In this document: positions 52,060 to 61,283 of the stretch, one piece after another
Layout: each line of letters begins with the position of its first letter
Position numbering within the stretch: the stretch's first letter is position 1
Source of the DNA: Candidatus Heimdallarchaeota archaeon
GTDB lineage: Archaea; Asgardarchaeota; Heimdallarchaeia; JABLTI01
NCBI GenBank assembly: GCA_019058275.1
Contig: JAHLVW010000103.1
Location: forward strand, 1-64,000
DNA: 64,000 nt
Direction of reading: 5' to 3'
Translations under genes and position numbers: made by a program
Notes under the pieces: model-generated
What the model saw: only the letters and a program-made list of their open reading frames with translations
The model's database searches: none
What the model was told of the DNA's origin: nothing

Positions 52060-53757
52060 TTAGATTTTCAAGACAAATAACTTGCGATATTCTATCATTT
52101 GTCCGGTTTTCTTATCTCGTTCTTCAATTACTGCATCTTTAGTTATTCGTGTGATACCATTTTCCAGTGATAGATGTTTTAAGGCTTCAACAATTGGCTT
52201 CTTCTGCTTTACAAGATTTTCCCACATGCTCAATTGGTTTGCTAATTTTTGTTGCTCTTCTGCAATATCCTCAGCAAGTTTCTTTAGACCTTTATCTTCA
52301 GTTATGAAACCAGCCTTCATCAGATAATCTTTAGCTTTCTCGATATCTAGTTCTGCCAAAGCTAATTGGGCAAAAAGCCAATAAGCTTGTGCTAGAAGCA
52401 CATGAAACTGCTCTTTTGATGCTATATCAACTAGAACATTAACCTTGTTTTTGACTTCCTCTAATATCTCTAATTCACCAGAAATTTGCAATTCTTTTAA
52501 GAGAATTGCTGAGTGATTAATTAACGCAATAACTTGCCAATAAGGAGGTAGATTTTCTTCAATTAGTACCTCTTCAAAAATTGCTGCAGCCTTACTCCAA
52601 TCACTCATTCGAGTGTCTGCTTTTAATACAAGGTCAGATGTAAATCGGTACAATCTATAAATTTTCTCACTTTCAACTATCTGATTAATTAATCTCAATT
52701 GCTCCAAATATTGTTGAGCTTTTTGATGTTCATTTTTATCTATAGATAGAGTAATTAAATTATACAAAACAGCAGGGAGTATTCTTCTCTTATCACCTAT
52801 CTCTTCACATTTCTTAAGTGCTTTAAGGTTGTATTTCATAGCAAGATTATATTTTCCCATTTGATGGTAAATTGCACCAATATTACTGAATACTACTTGA
52901 ACTCCTAGTATTTGCTCCCCTAGAAAAGCTAGGTATTTTAGGTAATATTCTAAAGAAAGTTCAAGCTCTAATAAAGCACTATAAGTAGAACCCAGATCAT
53001 TATAGATATATGGCAAGTCTCTTTTTGCATCAATCTCCTCGTTTAGCTCAACAGCTTTTTGATGCAATTCTAATGCTTTACTTAAGCTGCGTCTGTTCTT
53101 TTGATTAACACCTAAACCATAGTATGCAGCTGCCATGTCTTGTTTGTTTCCTAAGGATTCTGCAATTTTGAGACCCTTTTCATAAAGCTCATCTCAGTTT
53201 TTGTATTTCATTTGTAATCTAAAATTATCACCTAAGACTATAGTTATTTGAGCTATCAATTGCTTGTTATCACATCTTTCAGCAAAACTTAAAGCTTGCT
53301 TACAGTATTCCAATGCAAGACTATATTCTCCCTTTACATAAGGTACACCTACTTTTAGAAGCAACAACAATGCTTTTCGTTTTGCATAAGCTTTCTTTGA
53401 CAATTTATCTAATTTTTGAAGCAATTGTTCACCTAAATGTAAAGTAACTAAATGTTGCACAAAATTCCCTGTCCTCCAGTATGCTTCAGATTGTTGTATT
53501 AAAACATCAAGACGCGGGAGAACTAAATCTTGATCTTGACTTTCTTTTATTACTGCTTCTGCAATTACAAGGACTTCTTGGTAATCACCCATTTTGGTCA
53601 GAATTTCACTTTTTAGAGCTAAACAGGTAAGCTTCTCTTCCAATTTAATATCGTCGATTTTAAGTGTCTTTTCAATAGATTTTAGCGCTTTCTTGAATTC
53701 TCCTTGACTTATATGTTGTTCTATTTTCTTTAATTGCTTTTTTACATCTGATGTCAA
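52060..53757 (-). pseudogene. TPR-repeat protein with an in-frame TGA
   Basis: A single frame from ATG 53757 to 52060 (565 codons before the stop) is broken only by TGA 53194-53196. Both parts are tetratricopeptide repeats of the long, 40-residue type: MTSDVKKQLKKIEQHISQGE, YSLALEYCKQALSFAERCDN, then KYKN-TGA-DELYEKGLKIAESLGNK, YYLKYLAFLGEQILG and YNLAMKYNLKALKKCEEIGD. The C-terminal 90 residues leave the repeats (KHLSLENGITRITKDAVIEE). The stop falls at a position where these repeats prefer an aromatic residue, so TGG to TGA is likely. The protein would be a soluble scaffold. The downstream part may restart at ATG 53136. Confidence 0.8.
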
Positions 53758-54104
53758 AAATCTCCCCTCTTATAATTATAAAAAATATGCAATCAAAAGA
53801 TTTTCTGTCGATAGTTGGTGCAATGTCAATTAGTGGAAGTAGTACTTGAGTATGAAAAATCCTAAATTCACCAAAGGATAGAGGAAATTTTCTTTTTTAA
53901 TCAGATTTTTGTATAAAAAATATGATTATCGGCAAAAAATTATTAAAATAAAATAAAGTTTGTACTAATTAAGGGGAAAAGAACAAAACAAAATTTAATC
54001 TTCAACTCGGACAAGGTTTCTTTTTTAATAATGAGTCTTTTCCCCAGAGAAAAGGAAACTGGACGGGGTAAAATTATTCCCCGTCCAACTAATACTTATG
54101 AACA
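53758..54104. other. Intergenic stretch with two hairpins
   Basis: 347 bases between the TPR gene and a membrane-protein gene. It is AT-rich except for the end nearest 54104, which holds CTTTTC-CCCAGA-GAAAAG (near 54043) and the GC-rich hairpin listed separately. No open frame is worth calling. Confidence 0.5.
54060..54087 (-). terminator. GC-rich hairpin after the membrane-protein gene
   Basis: TGGACGGGG / CCCCGTCCA form a perfect nine-base stem with a ten-base AT loop, about 20 bases beyond the stop codon at 54105. On the minus strand it is followed by TTTCCTTTTCTC. In an AT-rich genome such a stem is conspicuous; it may end or protect the transcript. Confidence 0.6.
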
Positions 54105-55001
54105 TTAATCCATTAAATCCTCTAATTTAAAACTATGAAGAATATCAGTTGCTATCTGAATGTATTTTTGTAAATCATCTCTTACGTTCCTTGAAGTAGC
54201 TACTTCTAAAGCAACTTTAAGGGTATCAATAGACTCACTCAATAGAATATAGCTTCCATAATTAAACTCATGTTTGCTACTGACGAATTCTTCTACAAGT
54301 TCCATGGCACTGATAGTATCCTCATCACTAATTTTATCTGCAAATATTAATTTCTTTTCAGCAACTTTAACGTTAATGTTTTCTTTTCTAATGAGATATT
54401 CAATTTTTGCTATTAACTCCTTTTCAGTTAGATCAACTTCTTCTTGCACAGCAGAGCTTCGGAAAATAGGTTCTTTGGTTAATTGAAGGATAAAGAGAAA
54501 CATAAGCAAAATTGAGGAAAATAACGAAGAATAAAAACAAACAGATAATCGCAAATGATGATAATATGGATGGCGTATAAAATAAATTACTAGTAATAAC
54601 GTAAAAATTAATGCAGCAAATGAAGGAATAAAACCTAGAAGTCCTAATCTTTTAGAAGGAAATCTAAAGGTAATTTTACCAAGAGAACACAACAACAAGA
54701 GAATAGACATCACTAAACAGAGAAGGAATGCAAAGAATAGTAATTTCAGAGAATTAGAAGACCAAGATGATGAAGCAAAACGTAATTTTAATTCTACAAA
54801 ATGCGTAATTAATCCATGAGTATGCCAGGTAGCAAATGGAGAAATTACAAGAAATATCATTGCAACCAAGCTGATAAAAATTGCTAGAGAATTTATATAA
54901 ACAAATGGATTTTTACTTGCTCGTACAGAATGACCATCTTGTGAAGAATTAGTCAATGCATCAGTCAAAAAAATCCTCTCTAATATTATTTCCTTGTTCA
55001 A
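54105..55001 (-). CDS. Membrane protein with four helices and a helical cytosolic domain
   Basis: 298 residues from ATG 55001. Four membrane helices lie in the first 185 residues (about 30-55, 85-110, 120-142 and 155-175), with KITFRFPSKRLGLLGFIPSF between the second and third. The C-terminal 110 residues are soluble, mainly helical and charged (EKELIAKIEYLIRKENINVK; EFNYGSYILLSESIDTLKVA), suggesting a coiled or four-helix cytosolic domain. The family is not recognised. Confidence 0.6.
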   Translation of the reverse strand: MNKEIILERIFLTDALTNSSQDGHSVRASKNPFVYINSLAIFISLVAMIFLVISPFATWHTHGLITHFVELKLRFASSSWSSNSLKLLFFAFLLCLVMSILLLLCSLGKITFRFPSKRLGLLGFIPSFAALIFTLLLVIYFIRHPYYHHLRLSVCFYSSLFSSILLMFLFILQLTKEPIFRSSAVQEEVDLTEKELIAKIEYLIRKENINVKVAEKKLIFADKISDEDTISAMELVEEFVSSKHEFNYGSYILLSESIDTLKVALEVATSRNVRDDLQKYIQIATDILHSFKLEDLMD

Positions 55002-55148
55002 AGTTTATTAGTGTTTCATTCAAAATCAATTAGAAAAGGCATTAATTTTATCTACTTATTAATGTGGGAATTGTTTTGATACAGCTTTTCGTAGTGTTCA
55101 CATTTCTTCTTAAACAAATCTTAGTGCAACTAAGCAAAATGAAAAATA

Positions 55149-55190
55149 AAAAAAGTAGAATCACTGCACACACTTCTTCTTTAAGGTCTA
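55149..55190. repeat. Short repeat family B, copy 1
   Basis: AAAAGTAGAATCACTGCAC then ACACTTCTT matches 56996-57030, and CTCTTTAAGGTCTAGA-like sequence after it matches 56141-56174. It ends seven bases from the stop of the minus-strand SDR gene at 55197. Confidence 0.7.
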
Positions 55191-55196
55191 GAAGTG

Positions 55197-56042
55197 TTAA
55201 GAATCTCTTGTTTCTCGTTTATAAGCTTTTGAGAAATCAATTTCCTCTGGAAGATGCAAAGCACGACCTTCCATACCACCAGCAATGGTAATAATCTCAC
55301 CAGAAATATGACCAGATACTTTATCTGAAGCCAATATAGCAATAATATTTGCTATATCATCTGCTTCTGCAATCTTTTTCAATGGAACAGTTTTCAAAAC
55401 ATGTTTAATGCCTTCTTCATCATCAAGGTATTTTTCTGTCATTGGTGAAACCGTCCAGCCTGGACAAACAGCATTTACTCTACCTAATCGTACAACATTA
55501 ATTATCTCGTTTTTCAAACTTCTAGTTAAACCATAACTTATCGCTGCTTTTGCAGTTGAATAATCAGCATGACCTGCTTCTCCAAAAACAGCAGAAGTAG
55601 AACCTACAATAATAATACTTGCTGCTTCTCCATCGAATTTACGAAGTTGTTGGATAAAAGAACGACAACAGAGGAAGACACTATCAAGATCGACAGCCAT
55701 AGTTTTTTTCCATCTCTTCAAAGTCATTTTTTCAATTTCAACATATTCTTCAGACCAAATGGAAGCATTGCATATAAGAATATCAATTCTCCCCTTTTCC
55801 TTCTCAATTTGCTTAAACATTTCAAGAACTTGTTCTTCACTAGAGAGATCTGCTTTAATACAAAGGGTTTTTTTACCTATTTCATTTGCTAATTTCTTAG
55901 CTCTATTCTCACTACTATTATAATGAACAATAACATCAACACCTTCTGCAGCAAGTACCCGAGCTGTCGCTGCACCAATTCCACCAGAAGCGCCAGTTAT
56001 TAGTGCTACTTTTCCTTCAAGATCTAGATTCATTCTTATCAA
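55197..56042 (-). CDS. FabG-type short-chain dehydrogenase/reductase
   Basis: 281 residues; ATG 56042 and ATG 56033 are both possible starts. Cofactor loop ALITGASGGIGAATARVLA, an arginine-bearing second strand (HYNSSENRAKK) that suggests NADP, ILICNASIW, catalytic serine in IIVGSTSAVFG, Y-x-x-x-K in DYSTAKAAISYG and the CPGWTVSPM loop. A classical SDR of 3-oxoacyl reductase type. The substrate is unknown. Repeat family B stands right at its 3' end. Confidence 0.9.
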   Translation of the reverse strand: MIRMNLDLEGKVALITGASGGIGAATARVLAAEGVDVIVHYNSSENRAKKLANEIGKKTLCIKADLSSEEQVLEMFKQIEKEKGRIDILICNASIWSEEYVEIEKMTLKRWKKTMAVDLDSVFLCCRSFIQQLRKFDGEAASIIIVGSTSAVFGEAGHADYSTAKAAISYGLTRSLKNEIINVVRLGRVNAVCPGWTVSPMTEKYLDDEEGIKHVLKTVPLKKIAEADDIANIIAILASDKVSGHISGEIITIAGGMEGRALHLPEEIDFSKAYKRETRDS

Positions 56043-56140
56043 TTTCTATATTTATTTAACCAGGTAATTAGTTTTAGCATTGAATGCACTTATTAGTTAG
56101 TTCTGAATACCATCATCAAGTTTCAATAAAAAACGAATGT

Positions 56141-56174
56141 TCTCACTCGCTTCCTCTTTAAGGTCTAGATGTTA
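56141..56174. repeat. Short repeat family B, copy 2 (diverged)
   Basis: CTCACTCGCTTCCTCTTTAA and GGTCTAGATGTTAG resemble the right part of copy 1 (CACACTTCTTCTTTAAGG, TCTAGAAGTGTTAAG). It overlaps the last codon and stop of the minus-strand gene at 56172. Confidence 0.55.
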
Positions 56175-56570
56175 GATTTCTAAGAGTTGTCTAGTTAAGC
56201 GAATCTGACGATTTTGACGATACCAAAAATAGAAACAAATAGTGAGAAGTAAGCAGAAAGAAAAGGGAAGAAAGGAAAGTAAGAGAAACGAATCTACAGC
56301 ACCTAGAAAAAGAGAAGTAATCAAATAAACAAAAAAAACTAGTGTTCCGAGAGAACTAGTTATTGTAAGAGCATAAGATAAAGAGAAAGAGCGATCATAT
56401 GTTTGTTGCAATTTCTGAAAGTAACGATGAACGAAGAAAACAATAACAAACAGCAAAGCAGCTGCAGGAAGAGAAAGACCAATCATCGATAAACCTCTAA
56501 GAGTGTCAAAACGATAAGGATAGGGCATGACATTCAATACTTCTAGATAATCAATGAAAATGAATTCCAT
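56172..56570 (-). CDS. Small three-helix membrane protein
   Basis: 132 residues from ATG 56570. Helices at about 27-48, 65-88 and 92-113, and a basic C-terminal end (RQNRQIRLTRQLLEI). No family is recognised. It belongs to a run of three small membrane-protein genes on the minus strand (56172, 56657, 57066), each with its own spacing of about 85-140 bases. Two of the three (not 56657) carry repeat B at the 3' end. Confidence 0.5.
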   Translation of the reverse strand: MEFIFIDYLEVLNVMPYPYRFDTLRGLSMIGLSLPAAALLFVIVFFVHRYFQKLQQTYDRSFSLSYALTITSSLGTLVFFVYLITSLFLGAVDSFLLLSFLPFSFCLLLTICFYFWYRQNRQIRLTRQLLEI

Positions 56571-56656
56571 CCTCTAATTAACCCCTATTTGTTCAAACAC
56601 TAATATTATAATTGTAGTTCTATTCAAATTAAGGTTTTCGTAAAACAAAGAAAAAA

Positions 56657-56923
56657 CTAGAAGGGGAAGTAGCCTATCAAAACAAAAACAGCAATTGATA
56701 GTAATAAACCAAAGAAGAAACCAAAAACCTTTGGAAAGTACTTCTTACTTTCTGGATTAATCTTTCTCAGTTTAATGAGTTGTATCAGATAGTAGATAAA
56801 AAGACTGCAAAAGGCCAGCATTGCTAAAAATAACATCAACTGTGCTGTAAAATAAACCCAAAACCATTTTGGAAACGGTTCGGGATTATTGATTATATAA
56901 TAGTTGAAAAATCTTTCTAGCAC
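56657..56923 (-). CDS. Small two-helix membrane protein
   Basis: 88 residues from ATG 56923. Two membrane helices (about 22-46 and 64-85) joined by a basic loop (LIKLRKINPESKKYFPK). No family is recognised; the clean frame and the membrane pattern are the only support. Confidence 0.5.
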   Translation of the reverse strand: MLERFFNYYIINNPEPFPKWFWVYFTAQLMLFLAMLAFCSLFIYYLIQLIKLRKINPESKKYFPKVFGFFFGLLLSIAVFVLIGYFPF

Positions 56924-56995
56924 TCATACTCCCTCATCAAAGATTAAATATAGATTCTCTTCAAAATTCAAAAAAGTATTGTCTTATTAAAGATG

Positions 56996-57030
56996 ACAAA
57001 AAAATGTAGAATCACTGCACACACTTCTTT
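56996..57030. repeat. Short repeat family B, copy 3
   Basis: AAAAATGTAGAATCACTGCA then CACACTTCTT is identical to copy 1 apart from one or two bases at the left end. It lies 36 bases beyond the 3' end of the minus-strand gene at 57066. Confidence 0.7.
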
Positions 57031-57065
57031 ATATAACTGCAATAAATTTGTTATAAAAATCAAAG

Positions 57066-57680
57066 CTAATAAAATATTCGGGTTATTAATGCATTAATTG
57101 GAACGTGGGTTCCATTCTCTTGGCTTTCCTCTAAAACCATCCTAAGTTTTCTTTCCTCTGATAACTTACTCATTGTTGTTAGAACAAAATAGCTTATTCC
57201 TAGAGCTGCAAATATACCAAGATTTATTTCCAAGAATATCAAATATCTGTACTTTTGAAAGAATACGCTTATCTTCTCAATGGGAATTGCTACTTCTTTA
57301 TTTAGATAGCCTTCTGAATGTAATGATAAATTAATAATTGTATGAGAATTGACAATAGTTGTTTCATTAGAAGATCTAAAAACATAAGCTGTAACAGGAT
57401 CTATTCTATAACCCCAATAATTATCATAATAGATTAATCTACCAAATGCTAAATAACTGCCATCCTTAGTGTGCCTTGCTGCGTACTTTATAAGATCCCA
57501 ATAGATATCTTTTGAAGTTTCAATGGCAATTTGATCTCCATTAGCATCATGAATAACAGCCCACTTGCTTCCATCATGAGATAATTTATCGTTAGAATTC
57601 AAAGCAATTGCAAGAATACCAAGACCAATGGTTACTGCTAATAATATTGAACCAACAGTTTTTGCAATATCTCTATTCAT
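57066..57680 (-). CDS. Two-helix membrane protein with an extracellular middle domain
   Basis: 204 residues from ATG 57680. A first helix (about 10-28), an outside domain of about 115 residues (KWAVIHDANGDQIAIETSKD; YWGYRIDPVTAYVFRSSNET) and a second helix (about 148-168) before a charged tail. The layout resembles a small sensor or a bitopic pilin-like protein, but I recognise no family. Confidence 0.55.
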   Translation of the reverse strand: MNRDIAKTVGSILLAVTIGLGILAIALNSNDKLSHDGSKWAVIHDANGDQIAIETSKDIYWDLIKYAARHTKDGSYLAFGRLIYYDNYWGYRIDPVTAYVFRSSNETTIVNSHTIINLSLHSEGYLNKEVAIPIEKISVFFQKYRYLIFLEINLGIFAALGISYFVLTTMSKLSEERKLRMVLEESQENGTHVPINALITRIFY

Positions 57681-57921
57681 ATTCTACTTAACTCCCCAGT
57701 TAAACATATGTACCTCATTTTGAATTATTGATAAAAATGCTATTTAATGATTGTTATCTTTAAGGAAATTTAAGCTACAAGATATTTAAGGATAATTAAA
57801 CTGTTTTTAAAAAAATTATCATCAAACAATTGCATTTCATTAGTTGTGAAATTCTTGCATAATATGCTAAAAGTATATTAATTTTGTAGAACAAAATACA
57901 AAAGATAGGAGATAATTAACG

Positions 57922-59040
57922 ATGAAAGTTGATACGTTTTTGGTAGAGCAATTTATGGATAAATATGAACTCAATGTTGAGATAAATATTGCAGAAACTT
58001 GTGTTGACCCCTTCACATTGGGTGAATTTCTTGGATTAATGGACTATGAGTATTTCTTCGAAGAGTTCAAAAGCAGAAAATTAACTTATGGTCATATTAA
58101 TGGATCACCTGAACTCCGAAGTGGCATTGCTAACCTCTATAATAAAATGAAAGCTGATAATATTTTACTTTCTGGTGGTGCTATTGGAGCAAACTTTCTA
58201 GCTTTTTATAGCCTTGTAGAACCTGGCGATACTGTCATTTCAATTTTCCCTGCTTATCAACAATTGTATAGTACTGCAAGATCATTCGGTGCAACTGTTA
58301 GGTTATGGAAATTAAAATGGGAAGAGCAATGGGTACCAAATCTTGAAGACCTTTCATCACTTGTGGATAAAAAAACCAAAATGATAGTTATAAATAATCC
58401 ACATAATCCTTCTGGATACCTTATCAACAATGATTATCTTAAACAAATCTGCAAAATAGCAGAAGAGTGTGATGCCTATTTGCTTTATGATGAAGCATAT
58501 AAAGGACTATATCTAAACGATAACGATTCAGTTACTTCTGCAGTAGATATTTATGATAAAGCTATTTCAACAGGTTCCTTTTCAAAAGGTCTTTCACTAA
58601 CTGGATTGCGATTAGGTTGGATTGCTGCTAGTAAACCGATTATTGAAGAATGTATTCGTCACAGACATTATACAACTATTAGCAATGGAATGATTGATGA
58701 TTCTCTTGCAGCTCTAGCAATGCAACATGTTGATAGAATTTACAAACGAAATTTGAATATTGTTAGAACGAATTTCAAGATATTAAATGAGTGGATTGAA
58801 AACGAACCATTGATTGATTGGGTACCTGCTAAAGCAGGAAGTGTAGGCTTTTTGAAATACAATATCGAGATGCCTTCAGAGGAATTAAGCTTGAAGTTAA
58901 TCAAGGAAAAAAGCACCTTTCTGGTTCCAGGTTCATGTTTTGAAATGGAAGGCTTCCTGCGTATTGGATTCGGTAATAACACTAATACACTCATTGCTGG
59001 ATTGGAACGATTTAAGAAATTCCTAGATGCTTATTGCTAG
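57922..59040 (+). CDS. Fold-type I PLP-dependent aminotransferase
   Basis: 372 residues from ATG 57922 with GGAG about ten bases upstream. Class I/II aminotransferase: YGHINGSPELRSGIANLY, the NNPHNPSGY motif, YDEAY with the pyridine-binding aspartate, SFSKGLSLTGLRLGW with the Schiff-base lysine, and FLRIGFG with the carboxylate-binding arginine. It is shorter than aspartate aminotransferase, has an unusual N-terminus (MKVDTFLVEQFMDKYELNVE), and belongs to the group that includes capreomycidine synthase-like enzymes. The amino-acid substrate is unknown. The next small gene may be co-transcribed. Confidence 0.9.
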   Translation: MKVDTFLVEQFMDKYELNVEINIAETCVDPFTLGEFLGLMDYEYFFEEFKSRKLTYGHINGSPELRSGIANLYNKMKADNILLSGGAIGANFLAFYSLVEPGDTVISIFPAYQQLYSTARSFGATVRLWKLKWEEQWVPNLEDLSSLVDKKTKMIVINNPHNPSGYLINNDYLKQICKIAEECDAYLLYDEAYKGLYLNDNDSVTSAVDIYDKAISTGSFSKGLSLTGLRLGWIAASKPIIEECIRHRHYTTISNGMIDDSLAALAMQHVDRIYKRNLNIVRTNFKILNEWIENEPLIDWVPAKAGSVGFLKYNIEMPSEELSLKLIKEKSTFLVPGSCFEMEGFLRIGFGNNTNTLIAGLERFKKFLDAYC

Positions 59041-59064
59041 AATCATAATGTCAATAATGGATAG

Positions 59065-59370
59065 TTGTTTGACATGAATAGTAAAAAAACATATTCAGTT
59101 CTAATAATAGACAATTTTCATATGGATCCTGAATATGATTATGTAATTGAAGGATTTTCTACAAAAGAAATCGCAATTGAATTTGCTAGACGTTGGGTGA
59201 GATCTTCTGTAGAACATCAACGTAAATCAAATGCTGATAGAGATGAGTTAAAGCTTCTATAGTATCAATTTGGTGAAGATGCTGCTGTTCTAGGAGCTGA
59301 CTATGCTGGTGGTGATGAATTAAACTTCTTTCTTGATAATCCAGCATCACCAGAAGAATGTGATTGGTAA
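59065..59370 (+). pseudogene. Small conserved protein with an in-frame TAG
   Basis: The frame opens at TTG 59065; ATG 59074 (MNSKKTYSVLIIDNFHMDPE) is the likely start. It runs to TAA 59370 and is broken only by TAG 59260-59262. YSVLIIDNFHMDPEYDYVIE, IAIEFARRWVRSSVEHQR, then after the stop YQFGEDAAVLGADYAGGDEL and NFFLDNPASPEECDW fit a family of about 95-residue proteins of unknown role in which YS-L--DNFH and the FGED motif are conserved. The stop falls at a position usually aromatic, just before the FGED strand. Confidence 0.65.
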
Positions 59371-59478
59371 TCAATTAAACAAGTATCAAAGAAGTAGCTT
59401 TCATTCAATTAGCAATTAAGATTTAAACAGAAAAAGTGGCGTTTTTAAGGTTCTTTAATAATAATTTAGCAAAGGATT

Positions 59479-59892
59479 TTGGTGTATCTTTTGTTAATAA
59501 ACCCGAAAGAAGCAATCACTAGTGAAGACACTCGAGATAATATTGAGATCTCTTCAGATATACTAAGAAAATATCAGAAAGCAATACACTACAAACCAGA
59601 CGATTATAAAAAATGGGTTAGATTAGGTTTTATCTATTTACAACATAGAAAATTGACATAAGCTGCTGACTGCTTTTTTCAAGCACTTAAATTGGATGTA
59701 AATTCATGCATCATATGGAATATTTTGGGATCGATCTTTTACATGCAAGGTAAGAAAGCTCTGGGTGTTATATGTGTTCATAAAGCTCTGAACTTGAATC
59801 CTCGATATTTTAATGCTAAACTCTTTTTGGAAATGATAAATAATAGAAAAGAGAGTAAGAACTCTCACATGAAACCAAAATTATTTTATTAG
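59479..59892 (+). pseudogene. Short TPR protein with an in-frame TAA
   Basis: From TTG 59479 (AAAGGA upstream) the frame encodes LRKYQKAIHYKPDDYKKWVR and LGFIYLQHRKLT, meets TAA 59659-59661, and continues as AADCFFQALKLDVNSCIIWN and ALGVICVHKALNLNPRYFNA, ending at TAG 59892. These are three plain TPR units, so the product would be a small helical scaffold of about 137 residues. A glutamine (CAA) would fit the stop position (LT-Q-AADCF). No other damage is visible. Confidence 0.7.
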
Positions 59893-59958
59893 AATTTCTA
59901 GCAGAGTAAGCTCAAAATTTTTTCACAGAAAATGAACTTTCTGTGCAATACTTTCTTC

Positions 59959-61155
59959 TTAACCAATGTGTTTTTTGAGGGCTTTTGTAATCCTTTCTAA
60001 TGCATCCTGTAATACTGATCTTGGACAAGCAAGATTAAATCTTTGAAAACCTTCACCAGATTTACCAAACATTGCTCCATCATCTAAGCAAACTTTCGCT
60101 TCTTCTTTGATAATTCTGTCTAGTTCCTTTGGTTCAATACCTAGCTTTCCAAAATCAACCCAAGGTAAATATGATCCTTCCAAATCGAAAACCATTATGT
60201 TCTGATGAAAATCAGCAAAAAAGGATTTTAAAAACTCAAAATTCTGCCATAAATACTTCAATAATTCATCAAGCCATTCTTCACATTTATTATAAACAGT
60301 TTCAGTGGCAACTGCTCCAAAAATAGTAGGAGCTCTTATTGAGAGATTAGTTATTTGTGCAAAATATTCATCGCAAAGTATCTTATTAGGTATAATCACA
60401 ATGCTTGATTTCAATCCTGCAATATTGAATGTTTTTGATGGAGCTACACAAGTTATTGACTTCTGGGCGAATTCATCTGAAATTGTAGCATATGGGATAT
60501 GCTGATTGTTCTGAAAAATCAAATCACAGTGAATTTCATCAGAGATAACAATTACATTGTTTTCATTACAAATTTTGCCCATTTCAGTTAATTCCTTCTT
60601 GGTCCAAACTCGACCAACTGGATTATGTGGGGAGCATAAAATGAATTGTTTTGTACGAGGTTCTTTACACTTCTTCTCTAAATCATCAAAATCAACTTCA
60701 TAATGATTATCATTTATGACTAGTTGATTGTTTAAAACATTCCTTCCATTATTCTTTATAGAACTAGCAAAAGGATAGTATACTGGTTCTTGAATGATAA
60801 TATTATCTCCTGGTTGAGTAAAATATTGTATTATGAAATTAATCGCTGGGACAACACCTGGAGCAAATTTAATCCAATCCTTTTCTATAGCCCAATTATG
60901 TCTGCGTTTAAACCAATTTATTATCGCATCATAATATGATTTTGGTGGAACAGTATAACCAAATATTCCATGATCAACTCTTTTTCTAAGTGCATTGATT
61001 AATTCATTAGGAGCACGAAAATCCATATCTGCTACCCAAAGTGGAAGCATATCATCGTATTTGAAGTACTCTTTCATAAACTCTTGATTCCATTTAATTG
61101 CATTTGATTTCGTTCTATCTATTATTTCGTCAAAATTCCATTTGGGTTTTGTCAA
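59959..61155 (-). CDS. MalY/PatB-type PLP-dependent C-S lyase/aminotransferase
   Basis: 398 residues from ATG 61155. The MalY/PatB group is shown by MLPLWVADMDFRAPNELINA near the start, GYTVPPKSYYDAIINWFKRR, FAPGVVPAINF, LCSPHNPVGRVW, ISDEIHCDL and the Schiff-base lysine in APSKTFNIAGLKSS. The final arginine lies in GFQRFNLACPR. These enzymes usually cleave cystathionine or cysteine C-S bonds (beta-lyase), giving pyruvate, ammonia and a thiol; some act as regulators. No methionine genes adjoin it. The 3' end lies about 60 bases from the convergent TPR remnant. Confidence 0.9.
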   Translation of the reverse strand: MTKPKWNFDEIIDRTKSNAIKWNQEFMKEYFKYDDMLPLWVADMDFRAPNELINALRKRVDHGIFGYTVPPKSYYDAIINWFKRRHNWAIEKDWIKFAPGVVPAINFIIQYFTQPGDNIIIQEPVYYPFASSIKNNGRNVLNNQLVINDNHYEVDFDDLEKKCKEPRTKQFILCSPHNPVGRVWTKKELTEMGKICNENNVIVISDEIHCDLIFQNNQHIPYATISDEFAQKSITCVAPSKTFNIAGLKSSIVIIPNKILCDEYFAQITNLSIRAPTIFGAVATETVYNKCEEWLDELLKYLWQNFEFLKSFFADFHQNIMVFDLEGSYLPWVDFGKLGIEPKELDRIIKEEAKVCLDDGAMFGKSGEGFQRFNLACPRSVLQDALERITKALKKHIG

Positions 61156-61283
61156 GCTTTTACACCAACATATCTAAGACTAATGCATTCAACTAGCTAA
61201 TCTAAATTTATTTTTCTGAATTTAATTTTATTGGGTGATGATTTTACACATTACTTTTATTTTCTTTCAAAACATAGTACTCT

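Noticed and set aside
11656..53196. TGA read as tryptophan throughout (code change)
   Set aside because: TGA ends several genes cleanly (17431, 21540, 22812, 29492, 61284) with no conserved sequence after it, and TAG and TAA interrupt other genes as well. TGG is common everywhere.
55064..55291. 75-residue open frame overlapping the SDR 3' end
   Set aside because: Half of it is antisense to the SDR gene and it spans repeat B; no protein-like pattern.
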